Shown here: in pieces, positions 52,557-61,858 of the stretch
Position numbering within the stretch: the first letter of the stretch is position 1
Layout of the letters: each line of letters starts with the position of its first letter
NCBI GenBank assembly: GCA_001804805.1
Contig: MHBH01000068.1
Location: 59,505-123,504 of the forward strand
Length of the DNA stretch: 64,000 bases
Origin: Lentisphaerae bacterium GWF2_49_21
GTDB lineage: Bacteria; Verrucomicrobiota; Lentisphaeria; Victivallales; GWF2-50-93
Direction: 5' to 3'
The notes under the pieces: generated by a model
Database searches by the model: none
Seen by the model: only the letters and a program-made list of their open reading frames with translations
What the model was told of the DNA's origin: nothing
Position numbers and translations under genes: made by a program

Positions 52557-54020
52557 ATGGCTGAACCTCTTTTAAAAAGACAAAGTTTCGTGACCTTCGC
52601 CGTCTGCGCAATCTTTACGGCAGTTACGGGCAACATCATCCTCGGCATATTTTTCAGGCCGCTCTGGTTCGACGAGGCCCTGACGCTCATGGACTTCGTG
52701 ATGCGTCCGGATCTCCTCGACATCTACAGGCAATACAACATTCCCAACGACCACATCGTCTACAACATCCTCCTGAGGCTGTGGATCGAGGGCTGCAATG
52801 CCGTACCATTCCTGGCGAAGATCTCCCTCCGTTCATTCACGGTAGCAACCGCCTTCGCATCACTGGCGCTGCTCATTTTCTTCTGGAAGAGAAGATTCAA
52901 GCCCGAGACCGTGTTCACCGCCTGCTTATGCCTGATACTTTCACTTCCGTTCACGATATACGCAACCGCAGTCCGCGGCTACATGCTCAGCTTCCTGCTG
53001 ATACTCGTCGCACTCGAAGCCGCCCTGCTCTACAAGGAGAAAGGCAGACCTGCCATGCTCATCCTTTTCTTTTTCCTTTCATTCCTGGCCTGTGGCGTCA
53101 TCCCGACAAACATCATCGCCTTCGCGGCAATATACCTTTTCCTCCTGCCTTCTTTGAAACCCAAAGAGATCTTCTCAGACAGGACAATCCTGCTTGCCAT
53201 CATCCCCGTCGCATCCTTGCTGCTTTTCTACATTCCGATCTTCGGCAAGTTCATGAAGGTGCTGTCACTGAAGGAAGGATGGTCCGGCGGGATTGACGCT
53301 TCAATTCATTTTTACAGCGCATTCATCATTTCATTCCTGCCGCTGATAATCCTTACCGTCCTGGGAAAATTCTCCGCCAAGGATAAATCAGCTCCTTTAA
53401 AAAACATGATCACCCTCCTGATCTTCCTGATACCTCTGATAATTTTCATGCTCAAATCACCATCTCCTTTCCCGAGGGCGTTCTTCTGCCTGTGGCCAGT
53501 CTGGCTTTTCATCCTCTGCTCATACGCCGATTCCGCAATCCCCCTGCTCCGGGAGAAATATCCCGGACCGTTTCTTCCAAGCCTCCTCTGCGTCTGTCTC
53601 CTCTGGGCTGCACTGCCCTTGAATTTCCCCGTCCAGCTCTCCAATGCGCTTTCAAAGGGCGGACAGGATGATTTCTTCAAGCCATATTTCATGCGCAGCG
53701 ACTTCCGTCCGATAGAAACCGTAAAGAAATGCGTGGAGATTTCCGGTAGTTCAAAAGTCGGCAGACGCGTATTCCTGGACTTCGCGGCTGACTATCCTTC
53801 GATTTTCTTCTATGGCAGAGTCATGGGGATAAATGACAGTTTCTGGGTGTTCGACAAGCCAGGGAGAAGAGTCGAAACACTAGGGGACGATGAAAAAATC
53901 CTTGTAATCACCCGCGATGACGAAGGAATGGTGTCCATTTCAAAACGCTTCAACATGAAATCATTTGAGCTGGTCGAGGACTGCGGCTTCCAGAAGATCT
54001 ACGAGGCGAAACTGAGGTAG
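52557..54020 (+). CDS. GT-C-fold membrane glycosyltransferase (ArnT/PMT-like)
   Basis: 487 residues, about ten transmembrane helices. FFRPLWFDEALTLMDF is the first periplasmic loop with the D-E pair typical of dolichyl/undecaprenyl-phosphate-sugar-dependent transferases. Probably moves a sugar from a polyprenyl carrier onto an envelope acceptor outside the membrane. Acceptor unknown. No clear ribosome site, since a heptad array occupies the leader. Confidence 0.8.
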   Translation: MAEPLLKRQSFVTFAVCAIFTAVTGNIILGIFFRPLWFDEALTLMDFVMRPDLLDIYRQYNIPNDHIVYNILLRLWIEGCNAVPFLAKISLRSFTVATAFASLALLIFFWKRRFKPETVFTACLCLILSLPFTIYATAVRGYMLSFLLILVALEAALLYKEKGRPAMLILFFFLSFLACGVIPTNIIAFAAIYLFLLPSLKPKEIFSDRTILLAIIPVASLLLFYIPIFGKFMKVLSLKEGWSGGIDASIHFYSAFIISFLPLIILTVLGKFSAKDKSAPLKNMITLLIFLIPLIIFMLKSPSPFPRAFFCLWPVWLFILCSYADSAIPLLREKYPGPFLPSLLCVCLLWAALPLNFPVQLSNALSKGGQDDFFKPYFMRSDFRPIETVKKCVEISGSSKVGRRVFLDFAADYPSIFFYGRVMGINDSFWVFDKPGRRVETLGDDEKILVITRDDEGMVSISKRFNMKSFELVEDCGFQKIYEAKLR

Positions 54021-54053
54021 AAAAGATTTCCGCACCCGGTGCGAAAATCTTTT
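54021..54053. terminator. Hairpin starting right after the GT-C stop
   Basis: AAAAGATTT(c)CGCAC-ccg-GTGCG(a)AAATCTTTT, beginning at the base after TAG. Confidence 0.7.
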
Positions 54054-54125
54054 AACTGCTGTTTCACTCCGCTACACGCAGTCCAAGGATTCGCTTTCGC
54101 TCATCATAAAACCGAGGTGATTTCA

Positions 54126-54222
54126 AAACTACGGACGCGGCAAGTGCGTCCCTCCATTATTACGCCCGTTTCGGGCGTGGAGGGTCATGCTTGCCATGAC
54201 CGATTCTTGAGTTTTGAAATTA
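54126..54222. repeat. Three-hairpin intergenic element
   Basis: GGACGC-ggcaagt-GCGTCC, ACGCCCG-ttt-CGGGCGT and GGTCATG-cttgc-CATGACC in a row, between partly paired ends TCAAAACT and AGTTTTGA. A related GGACGC-gcttgcc-GCGTCC is at 63041. The rest of 54054-54390 carries no gene. Confidence 0.75.
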
Positions 54223-54347
54223 CCTCAACCATTTGAATCCAGGTCAATCAATAATTTCTTCACTTCCTGGCAAGTGAAGTTTGTTGTTCAATACAATGGA
54301 ATACATGCTGGATGGGATAAAAAGTATTAAGCATGGAGGATGGCTGG

Positions 54348-54389
54348 CAATCGACAACTGAAGCCTGACGACTGTTTACTGACTACTCC
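54348..54389. repeat. Heptad array ending at the histidine kinase stop
   Basis: CAATCGA, CAACTGA, AGCCTGA, CGACTGT, TTACTGA, CTACTCC. The stop codon of the kinase (54391-54393) follows one base later. Confidence 0.6.
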
Positions 54390-54390
54390 C

Positions 54391-56178
54391 CTATTGCTGC
54401 GCAGGAGGCTGTGAGGCGGCGTCAACTGGTAGTGGCTGTTGACCGACACCCTTGAATATGTTTCTGTTTATCGAACGGGTCGACGTGCTGACGTCAGTGT
54501 GGCTCACAGGAATCGTGAAAGTCATTATGCAGCCTTTTCCTTCCTCGCCTGTCGCAAAGATGGTGCCGCCATGCCCCTCGACGATCCTCTTGGTCACGGT
54601 CAGGCCGAGTCCCGTACCGCCTGCCCCCTTGGTGGAAACGAACATTTCGAAGAGCTTGTCCGCAGTCTCAGGTTTGATCCCCATGCCGTCGTCAGTGACA
54701 GTAATGACGATCGATTCCTTGTCCTGCGTGAAAGAGGCATCGACTGTTATGTTGCCGATGTCCTTCTGATCGAGTGTCTCGCGTTTTTCCTGTATCGCAT
54801 GTTCCGCATTGAGGATGAGGTTGAGCAGGACCCTGTGAACTCCCTTTGCGTCGACTTCCCCGAACAGCGGAAGTTCCTTCGTCTCCTTGGTGAATGTAAG
54901 GGTTATGCCATCCTGTTTGAGCTGAGGGCAGAGAAGTTCATATGCGTCTTCAAGAATCGGCCTGATATCCTGTACTTTCATGTTGAGTTTCTGTTCGCTG
55001 GTAAGATTAAGGAGGTCAAGCACCAGGTTTCCAAGCCTCCTGTGGTTCTTTGCCAGGATATGCAGCGACTCGTTTGCCAGGCCGAAATCCTTTTCATCAA
55101 TTCCCATTTTAAGGAGGCTGAGACTGCCGTCGAGTCCGGCCAGGATGTTCTTGATGTAGTGTGAAAGATGGGCGGCGGTAGTACCGGTGGCGACAAGCCT
55201 TTCGTTCCTGAGGTTGAACTCGATGAGCCTGCTGTTCTCAAGCGCCATGCCGGCGGTGTGGCCTATGACAGTCAGAAGCTTGAGATCGTCTTCGGTATAC
55301 TGTTCCTTGTCGTGTGCCATCGTGAGGTAGATCATTCCGTTCAGCTGCTGTTTGCCCAGGAGGGGCACGCACATCGTGTTTTCAACCAGGCTCGGAACTC
55401 CGGCCAGCTTGACCTTGGCTACCTTGTCGGCATCGGTCGAAAGCACGGCCTCCCTGTTCTCCTTTACAAATTCGACGATGACCTTCCTTATCGAGGATTC
55501 GTCAACCGGCTCCATGGGGCTGTCGCCAACCCTGGCGGCAGTAGCCTCGAAATTACCGCTGTTCAGATTGTAGACGAGGAGGAACGACTTGTCGGAATGT
55601 ATTATCGTGCTTATGGCGCTGAGGATCTTCGGGCACAGCTCATGCTCATTGAATATGGATGCGATGAGGTTCTGGAACTTGTATATCGCCGAGAGACGCT
55701 TGTTCTCCTCCCTCGCGCTCCGCATAGGATCGACCTGGACCGGAGGAGTCGCCACCCTGTCGCCTGAAGTGGAGGTCAGTGTCTCAGGCTGGATCCTGTA
55801 TGAGACGAAAGGTATCGAAAACGACTGTGTCTCATCCCTGGCGGCATACAGGTTGTACAATTCAAATATAGTATTGCCGACCCTTACGGAAGTCTTCATC
55901 GGAAGGAGGACTTTCTTGTTGACCTTCTGTCCGACCATCCATGTCCCGTTGGTGCTGTTCAAATCCTCGATATACCAGTTTCCATTCTCAAATGACAGCC
56001 TCGTATGGGTCCTTGAGATGAGGGTGTCATGGACCTGGAAATCGGCCTCGGAAGATCTGCCTATCGTAATAACTGGCTTCTTTACAGGAAACTCCGTACC
56101 CTTCATTGAGCCGCTGACGACCTTGATGACGACGTCGCCGACAGAATTTGAACTTCTTTGAGAACCTGGTGTCGCCAT
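54391..56178 (-). CDS. FHA-GAF sensor histidine kinase
   Basis: 595 residues, soluble. An FHA phosphothreonine-binding domain (15-110; TIGRSSEADFQVHD, SRTHTRLSF, DLNSTNGTW), a GAF domain (about 165-320), a dimerisation helix with the likely phosphorylated H340 (AAHLSHYIKNILAG), and a HATPase domain (N-box NLILNAEHA, G1 VTDDGMGI, G2 GGTGLGLTV). FHA plus histidine kinase suggests cross-talk with Ser/Thr kinases. No response regulator is adjacent; the nearest is at 62163. Confidence 0.92.
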   Translation of the reverse strand: MATPGSQRSSNSVGDVVIKVVSGSMKGTEFPVKKPVITIGRSSEADFQVHDTLISRTHTRLSFENGNWYIEDLNSTNGTWMVGQKVNKKVLLPMKTSVRVGNTIFELYNLYAARDETQSFSIPFVSYRIQPETLTSTSGDRVATPPVQVDPMRSAREENKRLSAIYKFQNLIASIFNEHELCPKILSAISTIIHSDKSFLLVYNLNSGNFEATAARVGDSPMEPVDESSIRKVIVEFVKENREAVLSTDADKVAKVKLAGVPSLVENTMCVPLLGKQQLNGMIYLTMAHDKEQYTEDDLKLLTVIGHTAGMALENSRLIEFNLRNERLVATGTTAAHLSHYIKNILAGLDGSLSLLKMGIDEKDFGLANESLHILAKNHRRLGNLVLDLLNLTSEQKLNMKVQDIRPILEDAYELLCPQLKQDGITLTFTKETKELPLFGEVDAKGVHRVLLNLILNAEHAIQEKRETLDQKDIGNITVDASFTQDKESIVITVTDDGMGIKPETADKLFEMFVSTKGAGGTGLGLTVTKRIVEGHGGTIFATGEEGKGCIMTFTIPVSHTDVSTSTRSINRNIFKGVGQQPLPVDAASQPPAQQ

Positions 56179-56292
56179 TTCAATATTCCGTTGATTTAAT
56201 GGTTTCCATCAAAAGCACATTTCGAGAAACTTTATTTAGAGGTGAAAATATATCACCTTATTGCCGATTAATCCAAAACTTTTTCAAGATTT

Positions 56293-57285
56293 TTATGATT
56301 TATTGAAGGATGGAAGCTCGCGGACAGCTATGTCTCCTTCAAGCATTCCGGCAAGCATTGCCGCCATTTCTCCTACGCAGACATGGGATTCAGGCCATTT
56401 CGAACACAGATACCCCTCTGAAAAGGCGGCAATCTCGTTCAGCCTGAGGAAAACCGGAAGCTGGGCATCGGCACCGTCATATCCGTTGCTGCCAAGATAA
56501 TTGCCGTACAAACCCCTCGCCGCCACCGCAATCTCGTTGATGCCGGTGGCACATGACTGGAAACATGGAAGAATGGCAAGCTCGGTCACCTGCTTCTCAA
56601 GCGCGAAATATCCGGCGGACGAAGCAAGGTTCATATCAATCTTCAGAGACGGGAAAAGCCTGCTGACATGGCTCGATGTAAGAGCGCCTGCAGTTACAAG
56701 CTTCCTCGTTTCAAACGACACCGATGCGATTATCTCATCGCTCCTGACGCACCAGGGGCTCTGTGATTTCATGTTGCGGGGCCCGAGGGACAATGATTTC
56801 AGGTCGATCGCGTTCTCACGGTAATGGCGCGCAAGTTCGAGGACAAGCGATGGCGACGCCTTTTCCATACCGAGCATTTCACATGATGAAATAACTTTCC
56901 TGGATATTGCCTGGAGCTCATCACCTTCGATTCCGAGATGCTTCGATATGATTCCGGAGATCAGCTCCAAGTCCGGCTTGACATCTATCCTGCGGACCTT
57001 GTTCCTGATGGTGAAATTCTCGCCTATCTCGGGATATCCCGCTTCTTCAAGCATCCTCACCACGAAACTGTTTATCTCGGATACGGTGAATATCCTGCCA
57101 CCTGCGGAAATCTTCTTCAGGACATATTCCACCGACAAGGTTATATCCTCGGCGAACGAACCGTCGTTTATCCCGCAGGAAAGACAGCTCTGGTAGAGGC
57201 GCGACTGGAGTTCGTCGAACTCGAAGCTCCTCCTTGTGCCGTCATCATATACTGCAATTACAGCAGAACTGGATAAGTTTATCAT
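56293..57285 (-). CDS. ATP-cone domain protein of unknown function, coupled to nrdR
   Basis: 330 residues. Residues about 8-100 form an ATP-cone (GTRRSFEFDELQSRLYQSC, EINSFVVRMLEEAGY), the nucleotide sensor of NrdR and ribonucleotide reductases. The remaining 230 residues match no family I know; they include RNMKSQSPWCVRSDEIIASVSFETRKL and a helical end. Overlaps nrdR by four bases (ATGA), so both are made together. It may be a second nucleotide-sensing regulator or a degenerate reductase relative. Confidence 0.65.
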   Translation of the reverse strand: MINLSSSAVIAVYDDGTRRSFEFDELQSRLYQSCLSCGINDGSFAEDITLSVEYVLKKISAGGRIFTVSEINSFVVRMLEEAGYPEIGENFTIRNKVRRIDVKPDLELISGIISKHLGIEGDELQAISRKVISSCEMLGMEKASPSLVLELARHYRENAIDLKSLSLGPRNMKSQSPWCVRSDEIIASVSFETRKLVTAGALTSSHVSRLFPSLKIDMNLASSAGYFALEKQVTELAILPCFQSCATGINEIAVAARGLYGNYLGSNGYDGADAQLPVFLRLNEIAAFSEGYLCSKWPESHVCVGEMAAMLAGMLEGDIAVRELPSFNKS

Positions 57286-57737
57286 TTCTGTTCAAGCTTC
57301 CTTACTTCAGTTATGAACTGCTCGACATCGCTGAACTTCCTGTAGACCGATGCGAACCTGACATATGCGACCTCGTCAAGCTCCTTCAATGCGTTCATAA
57401 CACGCCTGCCTATCTCGTTGCTCGCGACCTCGCGGTCGAAATCCTTCTCTATGCCGGAGACTATGCCGTCGACAACCTTGTCCACGTCCTCTGGTCCGAC
57501 AGGCCGTTTCTCGCATGCCTTGGCGATTCCGCTGCGCAGCTTGTCCCTGTCGAAATCCTCCCTGATATTCCCCTTTTTCTTCACAACCTTGAGCTCGGCA
57601 TGGATTATGGTCTCATAGGTGGTGAAACGGTGTCCGCATTTCAGGCATTCACGGCGCCTGCGCACCCCGGCCCCTTCCCGGGTTATGCGGGAATCGACGA
57701 CCTTGTCGTCAAGACAGCTGCAATGTGGACAACGCAT
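57282..57737 (-). CDS. nrdR: Transcriptional repressor NrdR
   Basis: Represses ribonucleotide reductase genes when dATP is high. 151 residues: a zinc ribbon (MRCPHCSCLDDKVVDSR and CLKCGHRFTTYE) and an ATP-cone (about 49-139). No reductase gene lies in the window. NrdR boxes could not be located with confidence. Confidence 0.95.
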   Translation of the reverse strand: MRCPHCSCLDDKVVDSRITREGAGVRRRRECLKCGHRFTTYETIIHAELKVVKKKGNIREDFDRDKLRSGIAKACEKRPVGPEDVDKVVDGIVSGIEKDFDREVASNEIGRRVMNALKELDEVAYVRFASVYRKFSDVEQFITEVRKLEQK

Positions 57738-57852
57738 TCAAACACCTTGGACTACTGGATTAATGGATTGATGGATGAATGGTGTAAAAATAAATCTATT
57801 TCAGTCAAATGCAAGACGACATGGAGGGATACTGGATGCTTGATGCTGAAAG

Positions 57853-57957
57853 AATGTGTTACAGGCGTTAGCCACGTCGAATGACTGTGGTCTCGCCTGT
57901 AACTTTCTTTCTTATCTCCCAAATTCCTAATCACAGGCGGGACGCCTATGTCACATT
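57853..57957. repeat. ACAGGC hairpin cluster
   Basis: AATGTGTTACAGGCG...CGCCTGTAAC (57853-57903), then CACAGGC-ggga-CGCCTATG-TCACATT (57932-57957). Followed by a heptad array (57965-58006: CAGTTAC, AAGTTAC, CAGTATC, GAGTATC, AAGTTTC) and an octad array. No gene between 57738 and 58070. Confidence 0.65.
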
Positions 57958-58070
57958 CTATAATCCAAATCCCAGTTACAAGTTACCAGTATCGAGTATC
58001 AAGTTTCACTCTCACCGTTTCTCCGACACTCCGAAACGCCGAGACTTCTTCTCGGGCAAGAATGCCCGAG

Positions 58071-59312
58071 TTACTTCCCTTTCAATATATTCTTAACCTC
58101 CAGCCTTATCTCCGGATCAGGATCGTTCGTGAACTCCTCGAGCACGGGGAAGGCGTCAATACCCAGCTTGACGATTTTCTTCTTGGTTTCCGCCCTGACA
58201 GTGCTGTCGCTGTCACCGAGTTTCTTCACAAGCGCCCGTATCTCATCCTGCTTCATCGCGGGGATGTCCTCCTTCTTGACAAGCCCCTTGAACTTCCAGC
58301 CCTGCTTCGCGGCGGCCTCCTTGAACTTCTCCTCGTCCATCTTCTCTGCATGCCCGTCTATGAACAGCACTTCGCGCCATCCGTCGACCGCGGCAGGCGC
58401 CGCGACGATCATTTTTTCGACGCTGTCGGACTCCTTCAGGCCAGGACAGTAGACGAAAGGAAACTTCTTGCCGTCTTCGGAATTGGTCCAGATATACATG
58501 TCCTCGTTCTCAAGATATCCGCCTTCCTTGAGGTCATCCAGTTTCGGCGGGAACTGCTCCTTGTACTCCTGCGAATACATGCGGAGGGCAAGCCCTATCT
58601 GCTTCAGCTTGTTCAGATTCCCCTGCGGAAGATTCTCCATGTCCGCATCTATTTCGCCTCTCATGAATTTTTCATCTATCGTACTTATCAGCCATCTGTT
58701 CTGCTTTGAATCAAGGACAAATCCCATATTGAAAGTAATATCGCCCCCTTGGACCTGGAAGGTCAGGAAAGCCTTTTCAGCATTCTCATTCTCTCCTATT
58801 GTCTCCTCTAAAGGCTTGAACAGGCTGAACTGTTCATGTATTGCCTTGAGAGTGTCTTCGTCATCGCCCACCATTTCCTCCAGATACAACTCCTTCCATT
58901 TGCCTGTCGAGAGCTCCTTGACTTCCTTCAGATCCCCTTTCTTCGCGGCTTCCATGAACTTGGCCCAGACAGCCTTCGGGGAGAGCTCCGGGCGCAGCTT
59001 CTCTGGAGCGCCGCCCCATTTCAGGTAAAGCTCCCTGCCCTGGTCGGCAAGCTCCTTGCCCGGCTGCATCCTCAACATGGCGATCATGTCGGCAAAAGCC
59101 TTTTCCTTGTCACCCTTCTCAAAATATGCCTGCGCCCTGAAGAAGAAAGCAAGCTCCCTGAACTTGTTGCCGGGAACGTCCTTCTCGCATACCTTGGTCA
59201 GATCCGCAATGGCCGCATCATACTTCTTCGCCTCGAGATTCTTCAGCCCGTCGTTGAACCATCCGCTTATCGCCAATATCACCGACAACGTGATCGCCTT
59301 TACCGCTTCCAT
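58071..59312 (-). CDS. Exported TPR protein with an H-X-DG pseudopilin-type domain and HEAT-like end
   Basis: 413 residues. A short signal-like N-terminus (VKAITLSVILAISGWF), TPR-like helices (FRELAFFFRAQAYFEKGDKEKAFADM), a central NTF2-like alpha/beta part, then LKQIGLALRMYSQEYKEQFPP, FVYCPGLKESDSVEKMIVAAP, REVLFIDGHAEKMDEEKF, and a HEAT-like end (LGDSDSTVRAETKKKIVKLG). The H-X-DG part matches the gene at 40167 motif by motif. Role unknown, probably periplasmic. Confidence 0.7.
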   Translation of the reverse strand: MEAVKAITLSVILAISGWFNDGLKNLEAKKYDAAIADLTKVCEKDVPGNKFRELAFFFRAQAYFEKGDKEKAFADMIAMLRMQPGKELADQGRELYLKWGGAPEKLRPELSPKAVWAKFMEAAKKGDLKEVKELSTGKWKELYLEEMVGDDEDTLKAIHEQFSLFKPLEETIGENENAEKAFLTFQVQGGDITFNMGFVLDSKQNRWLISTIDEKFMRGEIDADMENLPQGNLNKLKQIGLALRMYSQEYKEQFPPKLDDLKEGGYLENEDMYIWTNSEDGKKFPFVYCPGLKESDSVEKMIVAAPAAVDGWREVLFIDGHAEKMDEEKFKEAAAKQGWKFKGLVKKEDIPAMKQDEIRALVKKLGDSDSTVRAETKKKIVKLGIDAFPVLEEFTNDPDPEIRLEVKNILKGK

Positions 59313-59353
59313 GTAGAACTCCTATTGTTTAATCTTTTTGCCTTGCAAAAAAA

Positions 59354-59629
59354 TTATAGTATTTCAAACTCCGACATCGCCAAATCATGCTTCTCCTCCA
59401 GAAAACTGAACTCTTCGACCTTCGCAAGCCTCGGCCCCGTTTTGAGCCATTCAAGCATCAGCTCCACCTCAGCCTTGTCACCCTGCACCCAGGCCTCCAC
59501 CTCACCGTATGACGCATTACGGATATATCCCTTGATTGTCTTGAACTGCAAGGCCCTGTCCCTCGCCGAATACCGGAACCCGATACCGGTGACATATCCT
59601 TTTATCGTGACCTTATAAGCAACTTCCAT
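59354..59629 (-). CDS. acyP: Acylphosphatase
   Basis: Hydrolyses acyl phosphates. 91 residues. KGYVTGIGFRYSARDRA holds the phosphate loop and catalytic Arg, and IKGYIRNASYGEVEAWVQG the catalytic Asn. ATG 59629 has GAAGG five bases ahead. Confidence 0.92.
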   Translation of the reverse strand: MEVAYKVTIKGYVTGIGFRYSARDRALQFKTIKGYIRNASYGEVEAWVQGDKAEVELMLEWLKTGPRLAKVEEFSFLEEKHDLAMSEFEIL

Positions 59630-59741
59630 ATTTGCCTTCAAATGTTATATTGTTTTTGCGGAAACAAACCTGCACATGTAATATATTGCACGATTGATTT
59701 TAGTAAACCATAGAAACCGCCAACCCCGCAAAAACAATATC

Positions 59742-60641
59742 ATGGAATCAGTGCTTGAACATTTCTCGGGATACCTGACCGTCGAAAAGGGGCTCTCTGC
59801 AAACTCCGTCTCCGCGTACAGGACGGATCTCCGCGACTTCATCCGCTTCATCAAGGAGAAAGGCAAGTCCGACTTCAACGACGTCACACGCTCCGACATC
59901 CAGGACTTCCTCTCCGACTGCAAGACCAGAGGACTCGAATCATCCTCGATGGCAAGACGCCTTGTATCCATAAAGATGCTCTTCAGATACATGTTCCAGG
60001 AGAAACTCATCAGAGCCGATATCACCGACGTGATGGACTCCCCGAAACTGTGGCGCCTCCTGCCCGACATGCTCTCCCCCGCCGAAGTCGATTCACTCCT
60101 CAAGGCCTTTCCTGCAACAGGCAAGGATCCGCTGACATTCCGCAACCGCACGATCCTCGAACTCATGTATTCCTGCGGTCTCCGCGTGTCAGAAACCTCC
60201 GAGCTGAAACTTGCCAGCCTCCACCTCAACGAGGAGATCATCCGCGTGATCGGGAAGGGCAACAAGGAAAGAATAGTCCCGATCGGCAAGCCAGCAATCG
60301 CCCTGATATCACGCTACATCTCAGAAATGCGCCCGAAACTCCTCGCAAAAGGCGATCCCAATGAACCCAATGTTTTCGTGTCGTACCGCGGACAGCCACT
60401 CGACCGTGAACGCCTGTGGGCTGTCGTAAAAGAAGCTGCGAAGATCGCAGGAATCAATAAGGATATCCATCCGCACACGCTCCGCCATTCCTTCGCAAGC
60501 CACCTTCTGGAGAACGGCGCCGACCTCAGGATAATCCAGGAAATGCTAGGTCACGCCGACATCAGCACGACGCAGATCTATACGCATGTCGACCAGAAAA
60601 AACTGATAAGGGTCCATAAGCAGTTCCATCCGAGAGCGTAA
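59742..60641 (+). CDS. xerD: XerC/XerD-type tyrosine recombinase
   Basis: Resolves chromosome dimers at dif. 300 residues, N-terminal SAM-like domain, then the catalytic domain with SCGLRVSE (Arg), GKGNKER (Lys), HTLRHSFASHLLE (His-x-x-Arg), LGHADISTTQIYTH (His and the nucleophile Tyr). Length and lack of mobile-element neighbours favour the housekeeping enzyme. The family member (C or D) is not decided. No dif site was identified. TGCGA-N3-TCGCA at 60437. Confidence 0.92.
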   Translation: MESVLEHFSGYLTVEKGLSANSVSAYRTDLRDFIRFIKEKGKSDFNDVTRSDIQDFLSDCKTRGLESSSMARRLVSIKMLFRYMFQEKLIRADITDVMDSPKLWRLLPDMLSPAEVDSLLKAFPATGKDPLTFRNRTILELMYSCGLRVSETSELKLASLHLNEEIIRVIGKGNKERIVPIGKPAIALISRYISEMRPKLLAKGDPNEPNVFVSYRGQPLDRERLWAVVKEAAKIAGINKDIHPHTLRHSFASHLLENGADLRIIQEMLGHADISTTQIYTHVDQKKLIRVHKQFHPRA

Positions 60642-60648
60642 GGAAGAA

Positions 60649-60688
60649 GTTCGGGAGTTCGAAAGTTCGCGAGTTCGGGAGTTGAAAG
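60649..60688. repeat. Period-8 repeat after xerD
   Basis: GTTCGGGA, GTTCGAAA, GTTCGCGA, GTTCGGGA, GTTGAAAG, starting seven bases after the stop. Confidence 0.8.
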
Positions 60689-60798
60689 AATAGAATTTAT
60701 GATTTTGGAATTTTAAAGGAGCGCCCCGAGGCCTAAGCGCTCGGGGCAATAAAGAAAGTGGTACAGGCGTCTCGCCTGTAATTGTTTCTTGAATTTTA

Positions 60799-60871
60799 AT
60801 GTGACACAGGCATCTTGCCTGTGTCTTGATTTATTCTTAATTTTTCACAGGCAAGATGCCTGTGTTACATT
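60799..60871. repeat. ACAGGC two-hairpin element
   Basis: AATGTGACACAGGC-atctt-GCCTGTGTC, linker, CACAGGC-aagat-GCCTGTG-TTACATT, directly before the PDZ gene. An ACAGGC-gtctc-GCCTGT hairpin precedes it at about 60763. Close relative at 2191. Confidence 0.85.
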
Positions 60872-60886
60872 GATGGGAATAGCCAA

Positions 60887-61597
60887 ATGAAGACATTTCT
60901 TAAAACAATTCTGATAATGCTGTTTGCATCAGCTCTTTCCCTCTCCGCAGAGGAGCCCACTCCCCCTGCTCCCGACCAGCAGCTCTCGTCCTTGATAACC
61001 GGCCTCGGCGCGGAAAAATTCGAAACACGCGAGGAGTCACAGGCGAAACTCATCGAACTCGGGAAGAAACAGTATGATCTTATAATAAGGAACTGCGTCG
61101 AGTCCTTCAAGGAAAACAAGGATCCGGAAATACGTGCCCGCCTGAAGACCATCCTCCGCACACTTGTCCTGGAAAAGAACTTCCGTAAAAAAGGATTTGT
61201 CGGGATCTCCATGGCCAATTCCGGCGAGCAGATTGAAATAGAGAACGGGAAATACAATCCGGTCAATATTGTAAACGTCGTACCCGACTTTCCCGCCGAC
61301 AAGAATGGTTTCATGACCGGCGACCAGATCCTTAAGATAGACGACAAGTCATGCGGTCCGGGTTTCCAGTCCAATGACATCGTCGAATACATATCCGCAA
61401 AAAAGCCTGGAACCAAATTGAAATTCCTCTTGATCTCCGAGAATAAGCCCGTCACAAGGGAGCTGGAGATCACGGAACGCCCGGAACTCCCCGGCGAACC
61501 AAAGGTCGAGGAACTGCAGGACGCCTTCTTCAACAAATGGTTCAAGGAAAATCTGAAGTCCCAGGAAAAGCAGCAGCAGAAAGAATCAGCTCAATAG
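60887..61597 (+). CDS. Exported PDZ-domain protein
   Basis: 236 residues. Signal peptide MKTFLKTILIMLFASALSLSAEE, a helical HEAT-like section (FETREESQAKLIELGKKQYD...DPEIRARLKTIL), then a PDZ domain (VVPDFPADKNGFMTGDQILKIDDKSC). No protease domain. Likely periplasmic adaptor. Its last codons and stop (ESAQ, TAG) are formed by the right end of the AATCAGCTCAA repeat. Confidence 0.8.
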   Translation: MKTFLKTILIMLFASALSLSAEEPTPPAPDQQLSSLITGLGAEKFETREESQAKLIELGKKQYDLIIRNCVESFKENKDPEIRARLKTILRTLVLEKNFRKKGFVGISMANSGEQIEIENGKYNPVNIVNVVPDFPADKNGFMTGDQILKIDDKSCGPGFQSNDIVEYISAKKPGTKLKFLLISENKPVTRELEITERPELPGEPKVEELQDAFFNKWFKENLKSQEKQQQKESAQ

Positions 61598-61618
61598 AGG
61601 CAATTTTGAAATTGCCTC
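61597..61618. terminator. GAGGCAATTT hairpin on the PDZ stop codon
   Basis: GAGGCAATTT-tg-AAATTGCCTC; the TAG stop ends at its first base. Confidence 0.7.
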
Positions 61619-61679
61619 CTCTATATTACCCATGCTGGCAAAACGATTCGGCAATATTCTTGATAACATTGAGATGAGG

Positions 61680-61844
61680 CTAAGCGGGATGTTGCGTTTG
61701 AGGCTGGGAGGTTTTGACCTTTTCCGGTAGTCTCTTGACACTGGGCGTTGCTTTCAGCCATTCCTTGAACACTCTGGGCTTCATCTTTCCCTGCTCTACC
61801 AGGACTGCGAACTTTCTCAACTGCGCTTTGCTCTTGAAGGGCAT
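61680..61844 (-). CDS. 54-residue small basic protein (MPFKSKAQ family)
   Basis: MPFKSKAQLRKFAVLVEQGK, then FKEWLKATPSVKRLPEKV. I recognise this as a family of tiny proteins common in phages and accessory DNA, with start MP-[FW]-x-S-x-A-Q-x-R and the ending LPE-[KR]-V. Function unknown. AAGGAG lies nine bases before the ATG. Follows the zinc-ribbon gene by 14 bases on the same strand. Confidence 0.65.
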   Translation of the reverse strand: MPFKSKAQLRKFAVLVEQGKMKPRVFKEWLKATPSVKRLPEKVKTSQPQTQHPA

Positions 61845-61858
61845 TGACAGGCTCTCCT

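Noticed and set aside
57948..58709. 253-residue plus-strand frame
   Set aside because: Antisense of the 58071-59312 gene, which has shared domain motifs with the 40167 gene; the upstream part is repeat DNA.
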